A stretch of DNA of 22,545 nucleotides. It comes from Verrucomicrobia bacterium UBA1200. GTDB lineage: Bacteria; Verrucomicrobiota; Kiritimatiellia; RFP12; UBA1067. The stretch is taken from contig DBXY01000046.1 of assembly GCA_002309765.1 (NCBI GenBank), forward strand, positions 758-23,302, in the 5' to 3' direction. Below the pieces are notes generated by a model that was given only the letters and a program-made list of their open reading frames with translations, made no database searches and was not told where the DNA came from. Shown one piece after another: positions 8,322 to 16,600 of this stretch. Position numbers and translations under genes: made by a program. Every line of letters starts with the position of its first letter. The stretch's first letter is position 1.

Positions 8322-9484
8322 AAATCACCGGCATAAAAACATTCGCCATCGACTGTTACCGCACAAACTGGATGTTCGTGAAGGTGCTGACGGACGAAGG
8401 TATTTCAGGTCTCGGCGAAGGCACGCTCGAATACAAGGAAAACGCGCTGCTCGGCGCGATTGCCGACCTTGAACACGCGCTTGTCGACAAAGATCCGTTC
8501 GACACCGAATGGATATTCCACGAGAACTACCGCGATGCTTACTGGCGCGGCGGGGCGGTGCTGATGTCCGCGCTCTCCGCCATTGACATGGCGCTATGGG
8601 ATATTAAGGGCAAAGCTCTCAAGCAACCGGTGTGGAAGCTCATCGGGGGCAAGTGCCGCGATGGTGTGCCGTGTTACGCCAATTGCTGGTTCGCGGGCGC
8701 GAAAGAACCGGAGGAATTCGCGGCAAAAGCGGCGGCGGCGGTCGAGGCGGGATTCAAGGGGCTTAAATGGGATCCCTTCGGCAAAAACTACCGACAACTG
8801 CCGCCGGAGGATTTCAAGAAAGCGATGCAATGCGTCGCGGCAGTGAAGTCCGCGACCGAGGGCCGGGCCGAAATTCTCGTTGAGTGCCACGGACGCTTCG
8901 ACGTTCCCACCGCGCTCAGGGTCTGCAACGCGCTGGAGGAGTTTTCCCCTTATTGGGTTGAGGAACCGGTCATCCCCGACACGATGCGGGCTTTGGCCGA
9001 TGTTCGGTCGCGCACGAAAGTTCCGATCGCCTGCGGTGAGCGGCTTTATACGACGCAGCAGATTATCGACGCCATCGAACTTCGCGCCTGCGACTACCTC
9101 CAGCCAGATTCGTCCCACTCCGGCGGCATTACGGGAATGAAGCAAATCGCGGCAATCTGCGATGCCCACCATATCCCCTTCTGCGCCCACAACCCTTCCG
9201 GACCGGTCGCCAACGCCGTCACGCTCGCGTTGGGTGTGTCCACACCCGGTTACTGCATCCACGAGACACTGTTCGACGACGTGCCGTGGCGTAAAGATGT
9301 TATCGATGAGGACGTGCGTTTCGCTGACGGTCTCATGTATCCGTCTGACCGCCCCGGACTCGGAATCGAACTGAACGAAGAAGCCGCCAAGGCTCACCCC
9401 AAGGCCGACCACTGGCTCCGCCACTACGTCGGAACGTTAACCAATGTTCGTCCACTTGACAGCGTAAAATACTACCACCCATGA
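8318..9484 (+). CDS. Mandelate racemase/muconate lactonizing enzyme family, galactonate-dehydratase-like
   Basis: This complete 388-residue enolase-superfamily enzyme has an N-terminal capping domain (1 to about 125) and a modified barrel. Metal ligands are Glu189, Glu215 and Glu241. Catalytic candidates are His191, Asp264 and His291. These match E. coli D-galactonate dehydratase (D183, H185, E209, E235, H285) with a constant offset of six, which strongly supports an acid-sugar dehydratase acting by syn/anti proton abstraction and giving a 2-keto-3-deoxy aldonate. The first ligand is Glu rather than the usual Asp. Lys150 (KGLKWDP) sits at the end of strand 2. Start and stop overlap both neighbours by ATGA, and AAGG lies upstream of the start. 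The aldonate (galactonate, fuconate, rhamnonate, gluconate or other) cannot be read off. Confidence 0.92.
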   Translation: MKITGIKTFAIDCYRTNWMFVKVLTDEGISGLGEGTLEYKENALLGAIADLEHALVDKDPFDTEWIFHENYRDAYWRGGAVLMSALSAIDMALWDIKGKALKQPVWKLIGGKCRDGVPCYANCWFAGAKEPEEFAAKAAAAVEAGFKGLKWDPFGKNYRQLPPEDFKKAMQCVAAVKSATEGRAEILVECHGRFDVPTALRVCNALEEFSPYWVEEPVIPDTMRALADVRSRTKVPIACGERLYTTQQIIDAIELRACDYLQPDSSHSGGITGMKQIAAICDAHHIPFCAHNPSGPVANAVTLALGVSTPGYCIHETLFDDVPWRKDVIDEDVRFADGLMYPSDRPGLGIELNEEAAKAHPKADHWLRHYVGTLTNVRPLDSVKYYHP

Positions 9485-10497
9485 TTATCTACCTCGGCTC
9501 ATATACTGACGGCACCCATCCCAACGGATTGAAGGTGCTTAACCTCGATGAAGCGACCGGCAAAATGTCCGTTATTGCCGAGTATCCGGTTTCCAACGCG
9601 CTTTACCAGGACCTTTCGCCGGACGGCAGGACGCTCTTTTCCTGTACCGGAGAGGGGTTGGCGGCTTTCCGAGTAAACGGTGACCGGCTTTTGAAAATCG
9701 ATGAAATTAAAGTCGGCTCGTGCGTCTGCCATATCGCGGTGATGCCGAAAGCAAGGCGCGTGGTCTTCGCCGATTACCTTGGCGGATTTGCCGGCGACGC
9801 CTCCATTGATGACGAGGGCCGTTTCGGCGTGGTGGTGTGCCACCAGCACACCGGCACCGGTCCCAACCTGCCGCGGCAGGACAAGGCCCACTGCCATCAG
9901 GCAATGCCGGCTCCGGACGGAAAATCCTACTGCGTCGTTGATTTGGGTACGGATGAAATCGTCACCTACCCCGAAGGCCGCAAATTCAAAACCCTTCCTC
10001 CGGGAGCGGGGCCTCGCCACCTCCTCTTCCACCCGAACGGACGACTCGCCTTTCTCGTCTATGAACTCGGCAATCTCGTCTCGTCGCTGCGCTGGGTCGC
10101 GAAAGAAGGTTTTAGCATAATCGACACCTTACCCACGCTTGCCGTGCCGGCAAAAAAAGAATCGCCCAGCCTGGCCGCCGCGATTCGGTTCACGCCGGAC
10201 ATGAAGCGGATCGTCGTCTCAAACCGCGGCGAAAACTCCCTTGCCGCCTACGATTACGACGAGAAATCGGGCAAGATTTCCTTTAAGGCGCGGACGCTCC
10301 TTACCGGCAGCTGGCCACGCGATTTCATCTTTGTAACGGACACATTGGCGCTCGTCGCAATGGAACGTACCGGGGAAGTCCACGCGCTCCGTTACAATCC
10401 GGAATCCGGCGAATTCACCGCCGTGTCCACGCTTAACGCTCTTTTCCGTCCGGTGGCGCTTACAAAATTCCAAACCGCGAAGAAGTTTTTTAAGTGA
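9481..10497 (+). CDS. Beta-propeller lactonase (6-phosphogluconolactonase-like, PF10282 type)
   Basis: This 338-residue cytoplasmic protein is made of repeated beta-blade segments typical of the Pgl/YbhE seven-bladed lactonase family: IIYLGSYT at the N-terminus, YQDLSPDGRTLF, RQDKAHCHQAMPAPDGKSY (Arg132, His137, His139), GAGPRHLLFHPNGRLAFLVYELGNLVSSL (Arg179, Glu195) and SRPRDFIF-like SWPRDFIF. The family hydrolyses sugar lactones to aldonates. Next to an aldonate dehydratase this fits the step before dehydration. It has no signal peptide. The ATG overlaps the dehydratase stop (ATGA), so translation is coupled. It could instead be a non-enzymatic WD-like propeller, but the lactonase-family residues argue for enzyme activity. 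Confidence 0.85.
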   Translation: MIIYLGSYTDGTHPNGLKVLNLDEATGKMSVIAEYPVSNALYQDLSPDGRTLFSCTGEGLAAFRVNGDRLLKIDEIKVGSCVCHIAVMPKARRVVFADYLGGFAGDASIDDEGRFGVVVCHQHTGTGPNLPRQDKAHCHQAMPAPDGKSYCVVDLGTDEIVTYPEGRKFKTLPPGAGPRHLLFHPNGRLAFLVYELGNLVSSLRWVAKEGFSIIDTLPTLAVPAKKESPSLAAAIRFTPDMKRIVVSNRGENSLAAYDYDEKSGKISFKARTLLTGSWPRDFIFVTDTLALVAMERTGEVHALRYNPESGEFTAVSTLNALFRPVALTKFQTAKKFFK

Positions 10498-10533
10498 GAT
10501 ATTACCAATGTCCAATGCGGAGAGGTTAGCGAT

Positions 10534-11340
10534 ATGATACGGGTGTTGGTCTTTCTGGCGTTGCTTTGGATCGCGCTGAACATTTTCGTGTGGTTCGCGA
10601 TTGACTCCTTGATGTTCCACCCGCATCGGGCGGCATACGGGCTGGAGGATCCGGGAATATTGTTGGTCGAGGACAGCGGCGGGCCGGTTGGCATGATGTG
10701 GCGACCGGTGGCGGGTGCCACCAAAACCGTGTTGTTCAGCCATGGAAACGGTCAAGATCTAGGCAACCTGACGCAGATCGCGGAGATTATCAATGCGTTG
10801 GGTTATTCGTTCCTCAGTTACGACTACCCCGGCTATGGCGTCACCCCGGACCACCCGACAGAAAAGGGCGTGTACCGCACCGCCGAAGCCGCCTACCGCT
10901 ACCTGACGGTAGACCGTAAAATCGCGCCGGAGAACATCGTGCTCATGGGATACTCAATCGGCAGCGGACCGTCCTGCTACCTTGCCGAAAAATTCCCGGT
11001 AGCCGGGCTGATCTTCCAATGCGGGTTCACCAGCGTCGGTCGCTGCTACAACAAATACCGGCTGACGTTCTGTGACCCGTTCCCAAATGTCCGACGACTG
11101 AAACGCATCCGCTGCCCCAAATTATTTTTACACGGGCATCTGGACCAAGTCGTGCCGTTCAACCGCGGGCGAGAAGCTTTCGCCGCCGCCGCCGAGCCGA
11201 AACGATGCGTGTGGGTAAAGGACGCCGACCACTACAACATTTGGCTGGCAATGCGGCCGGGCGAATACCAAAAGGAACTGCGAGAGTTTATCGGAACGTC
11301 ATCCGAAAACCTCAAAAAAGAACCCGAGGCTACTCCTTAA
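10534..11340 (+). CDS. Membrane-anchored alpha/beta hydrolase (ABHD13/BEM46-like serine hydrolase)
   Basis: This 268-residue protein has an N-terminal uncleaved membrane helix (residues 2-23), then the sequence LMFHPHRAAYGL seen in many ABHD13/17-like anchored hydrolases. FSHGNGQDL (68-76) forms the oxyanion loop. The nucleophile elbow is GYSIG with Ser141; Asp204 (GHLDQVVPF) and His233 (DADHYN) complete the triad. GGAGAGG (10519-10525) lies 8 bases before the ATG. It follows the lactonase by 36 bases and may be the last gene of the sugar operon or separately expressed. Likely activity is ester, thioester or peptide hydrolysis at the inner membrane; the substrate is unknown. Its 3' end overlaps the convergent small heat-shock-like gene by 11 bases. 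Confidence 0.87.
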   Translation: MIRVLVFLALLWIALNIFVWFAIDSLMFHPHRAAYGLEDPGILLVEDSGGPVGMMWRPVAGATKTVLFSHGNGQDLGNLTQIAEIINALGYSFLSYDYPGYGVTPDHPTEKGVYRTAEAAYRYLTVDRKIAPENIVLMGYSIGSGPSCYLAEKFPVAGLIFQCGFTSVGRCYNKYRLTFCDPFPNVRRLKRIRCPKLFLHGHLDQVVPFNRGREAFAAAAEPKRCVWVKDADHYNIWLAMRPGEYQKELREFIGTSSENLKKEPEATP

Positions 11341-11884
11341 CGTTCACCCGGACCCGGAGTACCCCATTGGTGAGCAGACTGGACACCGACAGCGTCTTAT
11401 TAGGCTCGCACGGGATAAAAATCCGGCGCCGGCGCAATACGCCGCCCGGCGCGTCGGGCATCTCAATGTTCAACAAATTATCCGCCGCGCGAATCTTTAT
11501 GTCATCGGACGTAATGCCGTGCGGCACGGAGATCGCCACCTCGCAATGACGGCCGTCGCCGCGGATGTCCATGGCCTGGGAACAGGAAACCCGCTCCCAA
11601 TCATCGGAAAAAGAACGGGCCAGCCGCCGTACCGGGGTACGGGTGGAGCTTACCCGAAAAGGGTCGACCGCACGCTGCCGCGCAACTTCAACTGGCGTGG
11701 CAATGAGGGGTGTAGTTTCCGGTTCCGTGTGGGAATAGGGAGTCGCGTTTTTAGCGATGGCGCCGGAGGAGGGAGCCGGCGTGTTGTCGCGGAAACCGGA
11801 CAAATGCCACGCCAACAACAGGAATACTGCTGTCAGCAGCGTACGGTCGAAAGTTCTCCAAACTGTTTCAATTCTCGTGTTCAT
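11330..11884 (-). CDS. Membrane-anchored Hsp20/alpha-crystallin-like protein
   Basis: This 184-residue protein has a hydrophobic helix at about 15-29 (LLTAVFLLLAWHLSG), then a Pro/Thr-rich linker (about 32-90). Its C-terminal domain (about 95-184) has features of the alpha-crystallin domain: DIRGDGRHCEVAISVPHGITSDDIKIRAADNLLNIEM, RRRRIFIPCEP, and the late motif SLLTNGVLRVRV, comparable to AxxxnGVL of small heat-shock proteins. Usual sHSPs are soluble; the anchor and long linker are unusual and would place the chaperone-like domain on one face of the membrane, most simply the periplasmic side. No IxI tail is present. A consensus-like promoter lies immediately upstream, with a leader of only about 8 bases and a weak GGGA as RBS. 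The family call rests on pattern, so moderate confidence. Confidence 0.68.
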   Translation of the reverse strand: MNTRIETVWRTFDRTLLTAVFLLLAWHLSGFRDNTPAPSSGAIAKNATPYSHTEPETTPLIATPVEVARQRAVDPFRVSSTRTPVRRLARSFSDDWERVSCSQAMDIRGDGRHCEVAISVPHGITSDDIKIRAADNLLNIEMPDAPGGVLRRRRIFIPCEPNKTLSVSSLLTNGVLRVRVNVKE

Positions 11885-11898
11885 GACAAATCCCGCTG

Positions 11899-11927
11899 AT
11901 TATAAGCATTCCGCGTGCCATAAACAA
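11899..11927 (-). promoter_or_regulatory. Sigma70-type promoter of the Hsp20-like gene
   Basis: On the minus strand a -35 TTGTTT (11922-11927) and a perfect -10 TATAAT (11899-11904) are separated by exactly 17 bases. Predicted initiation near 11892 leaves a leader of about 8 bases before the ATG at 11884, so translation would be nearly leaderless. Confidence 0.7.
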
Positions 11928-11929
11928 AA

Positions 11930-12018
11930 GCGCATTTTTGCGACATATTGTCGCATTTTTCGCGAACAGGTGGGTCGGCTCGTCACAGCTGCCGATAGAT
12001 GCGGTGCGCATTTTGCGA
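11930..12018. repeat. Three short repeats of CGCATTTT in the intergenic region
   Basis: CGCATTTTT occurs at 11931-11939 and 11952-11960, 21 bases (two helical turns) apart, flanking the palindrome. A further GCGCATTTTGCGA at 12006-12018 nearly repeats GCGCATTTTTGCGA at 11930-11943. The rest of the 137-base gap (11885-12021) contains the promoter and nothing else I can identify. The repeats could be regulator half-sites. Confidence 0.45.
11939..11955. promoter_or_regulatory. 17-base palindrome, candidate operator upstream of the Hsp20-like promoter
   Basis: TGCGACA (11939-11945) and TGTCGCA (11949-11955) form a perfect inverted repeat around TAT. It is centred about 22 bases upstream of the -35 box of the minus-strand promoter, a typical activator or operator position. 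A T5 run follows on the + strand, so it could alternatively be a short terminator for + strand transcription. It does not match CIRCE. Confidence 0.5.
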
Positions 12019-12021
12019 TTG

Positions 12022-13209
12022 TCAACCGCGTTTCAAGAATTCCCGCATCCGTTGCATCGCCTCTTTGAGCTGATCCATGCCGGTCGCGTATGAACAACGC
12101 AAAAATCCCTCGCCGCAACTGCCGAAAGCCCCGCCGGGAACGCACGCCACGGCATAATCGTTGAGCAACCGCACCGCGAAATCTCGCGAAGTCATGCCAG
12201 TGCTTTGGATGGACGGGAAAACGTAAAACGCGCCGTTGGGCATGAAACAGTCCAACCCCATCTCGTTCAGCGAGGCGACGATGAAATTGCGGCGGCGGCG
12301 GTAAGACTCGCGCATCTCGACAATGTCGTTGTCGCCGTACCGCACCGCCTCCAGACCAGCATGCTGGCTGATCGTCGGGGCGCTCATCATGCAGTACTGG
12401 TGGATCTTCATCATGGCGTCGGTGATGCCCGCCGGTGCGCAGGTGTAACCCAACCGAAAACCGGTCATCGACCACGCTTTGGAAAATCCGTTCAGAAAAA
12501 TCAACCGGTCGCGAAGCCGCTCCACCATCGCCATCGAGTTTCGCCCGCCCTCGTAGGTCAACTCGGAATACACCTCGTCCGAGATAACCACCAGATTATG
12601 GCGGATCGCGAAATCAGCCAGCTCCTCGGTGTCCTGTTTTGTTAGAGTCGCTCCGGTGGGGTTGTTCGGGAAATTCAACAGCATCGCCTTGGTTCGCGGC
12701 GTGACGTGGCGTTCCAACTCCTCCACCGTTACCCGGAAATTGTCTTTACGGAAAGTCCGCACCGGTACCGGAACCCCGTGCGCCAGCCGAACCAACGGGG
12801 CGTAAGCGACAAAACACGGCTCATGGTAGAGCACTTCGTCGCCGGGCGACAGTACCGCCCGCAACGCCACGTCGAACGCCTCGCTCACCCCCACCGTGAC
12901 CAAAATCTCGTTGCGCCAGTCGTACTTGGCGTGGAACGAGCGTTCCGTGTATTCCGCGATGGCCTGACGCAGCGAAGGCATTCCGAGGTTGGCGGTGTAA
13001 CGGGTAGCACCCTGCTCCAACGCGACGATCGCCTGTTCGCGGATGTGCCACGGGGTGCGGAAATCCGGTTCACCGATACCAAGCGATATCACGTCCTTAC
13101 GGCCGGACACGATATCAAAAAACTCACGGATTCCGGATTTTGGCAACTCCGCAACATGCGGCGCGACAAATGAATCAGGGGCTGACTTGCAGTCGGTCGT
13201 CATCTGCAT
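12022..13209 (-). CDS. PLP-dependent class I/II aminotransferase
   Basis: This protein of about 395 residues belongs to the fold-type I aspartate-aminotransferase family: GIGEPDF (44-50), YTANLGMPSLRQAIA (71-85), NNPTG (182-186), Asp211 and Tyr214 in SDEVY, the Schiff-base Lys244 in GFSKAWSMTGFRLG, and Arg252 and a C-terminal Arg for carboxylate binding. It would move an amino group between an amino acid and a 2-oxo acid in the cytoplasm; PatA/AspC/aromatic-type specificity is not resolved. GGAGG (13213-13217) is 3 bases from the first ATG but 9 bases from a second in-frame ATG at 13203, so the true start may be 13203. It overlaps the upstream Lrp-type regulator by 35 bases, a pairing that suggests amino-acid-responsive control of this aminotransferase. 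Confidence 0.93.
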   Translation of the reverse strand: MQMTTDCKSAPDSFVAPHVAELPKSGIREFFDIVSGRKDVISLGIGEPDFRTPWHIREQAIVALEQGATRYTANLGMPSLRQAIAEYTERSFHAKYDWRNEILVTVGVSEAFDVALRAVLSPGDEVLYHEPCFVAYAPLVRLAHGVPVPVRTFRKDNFRVTVEELERHVTPRTKAMLLNFPNNPTGATLTKQDTEELADFAIRHNLVVISDEVYSELTYEGGRNSMAMVERLRDRLIFLNGFSKAWSMTGFRLGYTCAPAGITDAMMKIHQYCMMSAPTISQHAGLEAVRYGDNDIVEMRESYRRRRNFIVASLNEMGLDCFMPNGAFYVFPSIQSTGMTSRDFAVRLLNDYAVACVPGGAFGSCGEGFLRCSYATGMDQLKEAMQRMREFLKRG

Positions 13210-13654
13210 CTCCCTCCATCAAGACACCTTGGTCTTTGTAGGTTTTCAGCATAAAATGGGTGGCCGTGGAAATCACGCCGTCCAAAGGGGCCAGCCGGGC
13301 GCTGACGAAACTCGCCACCTCTTGCAGGCTCTTGCCCTTTACGAACAGCAGCAGGTCATAGCCGCCAGACATCAGAAACAGCGACTCCACCTGCTCGAAG
13401 CGGCTGATCCGCGTGGCGAGCCGATCAAAACCGCCCTCGCGCTCAGGGCGGATTTTAAGCTCAATCACGGCGTGGACATCGGTCGATTCCACCATATTGG
13501 TGTTAAGAATGGCCTGAAAAGCCCGGATTACGCCGTCTTTTTGGTAGGCGGAAATTCGCTCCGCGATTTCCTGCTCGCTGACGCCCAACTCTTTAGCCAA
13601 CACCGCATCGGATTCCCGAGCGTTTTTTTTCAGCAGATCCAGTAACGGGTCCAT
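13175..13654 (-). CDS. Lrp/AsnC-family transcriptional regulator
   Basis: From the start at 13654 the protein is 159 residues. A winged helix-turn-helix lies at about 3-48 (LKKNARESDAVLAKELGVSEQEIAERISAYQKDGVI). A RAM ligand-binding domain follows (about 58-145), including FLMSGGYDLLLFVKGKSLQEV, the loop that binds effector amino acids in Lrp/AsnC proteins. An upstream in-frame ATG at 13681 exists and overlaps the alpha-2-macroglobulin stop (ATGA). The inner ATG is preferred because GGGAG (13660-13664) sits 5 bases before it and the HTH alignment begins there. It probably senses an amino acid and regulates the overlapping aminotransferase gene, and perhaps the upstream gene. The acidic C-terminal tail (EGDADDD) is not part of the core fold. 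Confidence 0.88.
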   Translation of the reverse strand: MDPLLDLLKKNARESDAVLAKELGVSEQEIAERISAYQKDGVIRAFQAILNTNMVESTDVHAVIELKIRPEREGGFDRLATRISRFEQVESLFLMSGGYDLLLFVKGKSLQEVASFVSARLAPLDGVISTATHFMLKTYKDQGVLMEGDADDDRLQVSP

Positions 13655-13659
13655 AGTTT

Positions 13660-13664
13660 CTCCC
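13660..13664 (-). promoter_or_regulatory. Ribosome binding site GGGAG that favours the inner start of the Lrp-type gene
   Basis: On the minus strand GGGAG lies 5 bases before the ATG at 13654, whereas the outer ATG at 13681 has no comparable site. This selects the 159-residue form. Confidence 0.55.
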
Positions 13665-13677
13665 TTTCTTTGAGCCA

Positions 13678-16600
13678 TCATTCGCCGACCTCGACTTTCC
13701 CGGCGGCGGTACGTCCATAGAAGGATGGATTGTACATATCCGACGCCTGAATGGCCGGCACCGCAAACTTTCCGGCGGAAACCACCCGCGCCATGTAATG
13801 GTAACTGACGGGTTCGGTCTTGATGTCCTTGGACTTGGCGAACTTGCCGAACAGCAACAGCCGGTCATCACGCGCTTCGCGGTGTACCACCCATTCGTTT
13901 TCATCCTCTTTGATCCATGAAAGCGTTTGGGCTCTGCAAAGGTCGGTCTTCTCAATCTCCAGGCAGGCGGGCAGCAAATCCTCCACCACCAGATCGGAAA
14001 TGTCATCAACGGCACTGACCGTGATTTGAACCACCACCTGATCCCCGCGGCGCAATTTCGCGGGGTTGATTTTCTCACCGTTGATATCGAGCCAAGTGCG
14101 CGAAACGGTGATCCCGGAACTCTTGGCGGGCAGGGCATCCGCCTTTGGCACGTAATTGAGCCGCCGCGACACGCACAAATCGGAATTGCCGGTGTTGCGC
14201 ACCCGCAACGGGGCTGCCACTATTTCGGTTGACGCCCATTCCCAATAGTTGGTGCCGGAACCTTGGGCCGACACCGTATCGCCGGCGGACAACTCGAGCG
14301 CGAACCGCTGATTTCCAACTGACGGGCAGCGGCGGTCATACGCCGCCAACGCATAAATCGCCAAAGCGTTGTCCTGAGTGGTTCCCCAATGATCCATGCC
14401 CGGCCGACGGAAATCATCGATGTACCGCTTGAACCGCATCACCATCGGCGACTGCGGATCCAGCTCCAACCACGAGACCAACCCGAAACAGGCGGCGCGG
14501 AAATCACGGGGACGCTCAATACCGGCGAGCAGCTTGCGCCCCTCGCCCACCTCTCCATACAGGATCCACGCCCGGGCGAGATGGATGATTGACTCCTGAT
14601 CCAGCATTTCGCTGTTTTCGGTGAGCCGGGCCATCAGGTTCTCGTCCGGATGTTTCATCAAAGCCAGAATGTGGCACAAATAGGCCTGGAAGGACTTCAA
14701 TCCCTCGTCGATTTCCGACTGTTCCCGTCTTAACGTCTCAATCGCGGAAGAAATAGTGTCCGGATCAAGTTCCGCGCCCTGCCGATTGGCGAGTGCCAGG
14801 AACATTCCCGCCCACAGTGAAGCGTTTGGATCGATGTAACTGCTGTTCGGCCACAACGAAAAACCGTGCCAACTCGTGGAGGCGATAATCCGGTCAACGG
14901 TCTCCCCGATCGTTGCGGCGATATCGTCGGATTCGACCACCTTCGCCGCCCAACGCTCCCGCTGTCCGGCGTCAAGCGCCAACAGCGGAATGGCGGCGGA
15001 AACCGTCTGCTCCAAGCAACTGTAGGGATAACGGTGAAGGTACCCTACCGCCTCGGTGAGATCCACCACGCCAGGCAGCATGGCCCTAATAGCCGGTTTG
15101 GCGGTAGCCGCCAACGCGTTTTCAGGCAAGGCAAACACATACTCGGCTCCGGGCTTTACGATTTCGGAATCGCAAACCGTCTGCCAAGGCGTGGCAGGCC
15201 GCACCGCCAGCTCGATGGAGTCGTCATACGCCTCGCCGCATCCGCTCACCCGCAACCGCATGTGGGCCGTACCGACCGTATCCTCCGCCCGGACGGGGAT
15301 GGACAGCACCTTCGATTCGCCGCGCTTCAGCGCTACGGCGGAGGACGGGGTTTCACACTTCAGCGGTCCGTCAGTGCCGAAAGCGATGAGCATATTCTGG
15401 TCCGCGCCGCTTTCGTTGTGCAGCGCGACAGTCAGACTGGTGGCATCGCCGGGCGCAAGCATCCGCGGCAGATCGGGCTGCACCACCACCGGGCGCCGCA
15501 CTTTCACCGGAAGGTCGACAGCGCCGGTGGCGTTAACCGTCCAAGCTACCGCCATCACCCGGAGTTCGCCGGAAAACTCCGGCACCGCCAGCGGAACCAA
15601 CGCCTCGCCGTTGACATCGAGCGAAACCTGCCCCTGCCACAGCGCGACCGGACGGAACCGGCGGGCGGCAATCGGATTGAGCCGCGCGCCGATATCGACG
15701 TCGCCGCCGCCGCCGACGTGCGAGGCGGTGCCGGCCAAAAATTCCGCCTCCTCGATTATCGGCATCAACCGGCGGTAAATGTCGTAGAATTCGAAACTAC
15801 CGCTACGGGCGGCGAACAGGAAATCGTTCGGACGGGGCACTTTGTAATCAGCGAGCATGCAGATGCCCTCGTCCACCGCCATCACCGTAACCGCCGCCTG
15901 ATCGGGAACGCGGTCCTGACTGTCGCGGACCTTCACGCGCACCGGCATTTCGCGAGCCGGGATTACGGGCGACGCGGGCGGCTCGATCTCGACCTTGAGG
16001 CTGTGGACTGCGGGTTGCACGGCCAGCATGGCGTTGCCGGAAGCCCGGTGGGCGCTCCAGACATTCTCGGCTTTGGCGGGACGCACCACGCTCACCGCGA
16101 TTTCCACGTTCGGCGCGAAAGCCTCCGACAATTTCACCTCCAGTTCGCCAATATGATCCTTAACCGGGATGACCCAGCTTTCCAAAGCCAGCCGCTGGTG
16201 CATCATTACCCAGGCCACGCCGTCAAACGGCGCGCGCAGCCGGATTTTCGCGGTTTCGCCGGGTTGGTAAACCGGCTTGTCCATGGTAATCTCAACCACG
16301 TCGGGCTTGGAGCGGTCGATGCTCAAGGAAGTGGCGGACCCGCCGGAGGCGTTGAAGCTCCAGCTAACGGACGCGCCGCTGGCGGGGTCGGACACGGTGG
16401 CGATGTACGCACCGGGAGCGGGCACCTCAAAGGTGGCGCTGGCGTCACCGCGCCCGCCCGCGCTGATTTTGCAGGAGGAAACCTCGTGTTTAATCCGCTC
16501 GCTCTTCCAGATGTAACGGTCACCGTCGCGCACCAGCGCGTTGTTCCAATAAACCTGCTCCAGTTTGGTCTCAAGCCGTTCCGTCTTCTCCCAGCGTTTG

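Noticed and set aside
11939..11960. Hairpin plus T5 as a rho-independent terminator on the + strand
   Set aside because: The stem is only 7 bp with a 3-base loop, and the nearest + strand gene ends 600 bases upstream. An operator reading for the minus-strand promoter is simpler, although not proven.
11930..12018. CRISPR array or CIRCE element
   Set aside because: The repeats are 9-13 bases, irregularly spaced and lack spacers. The palindrome does not match the TTAGCACTC-N9-GAGTGCTAA heat-shock operator.
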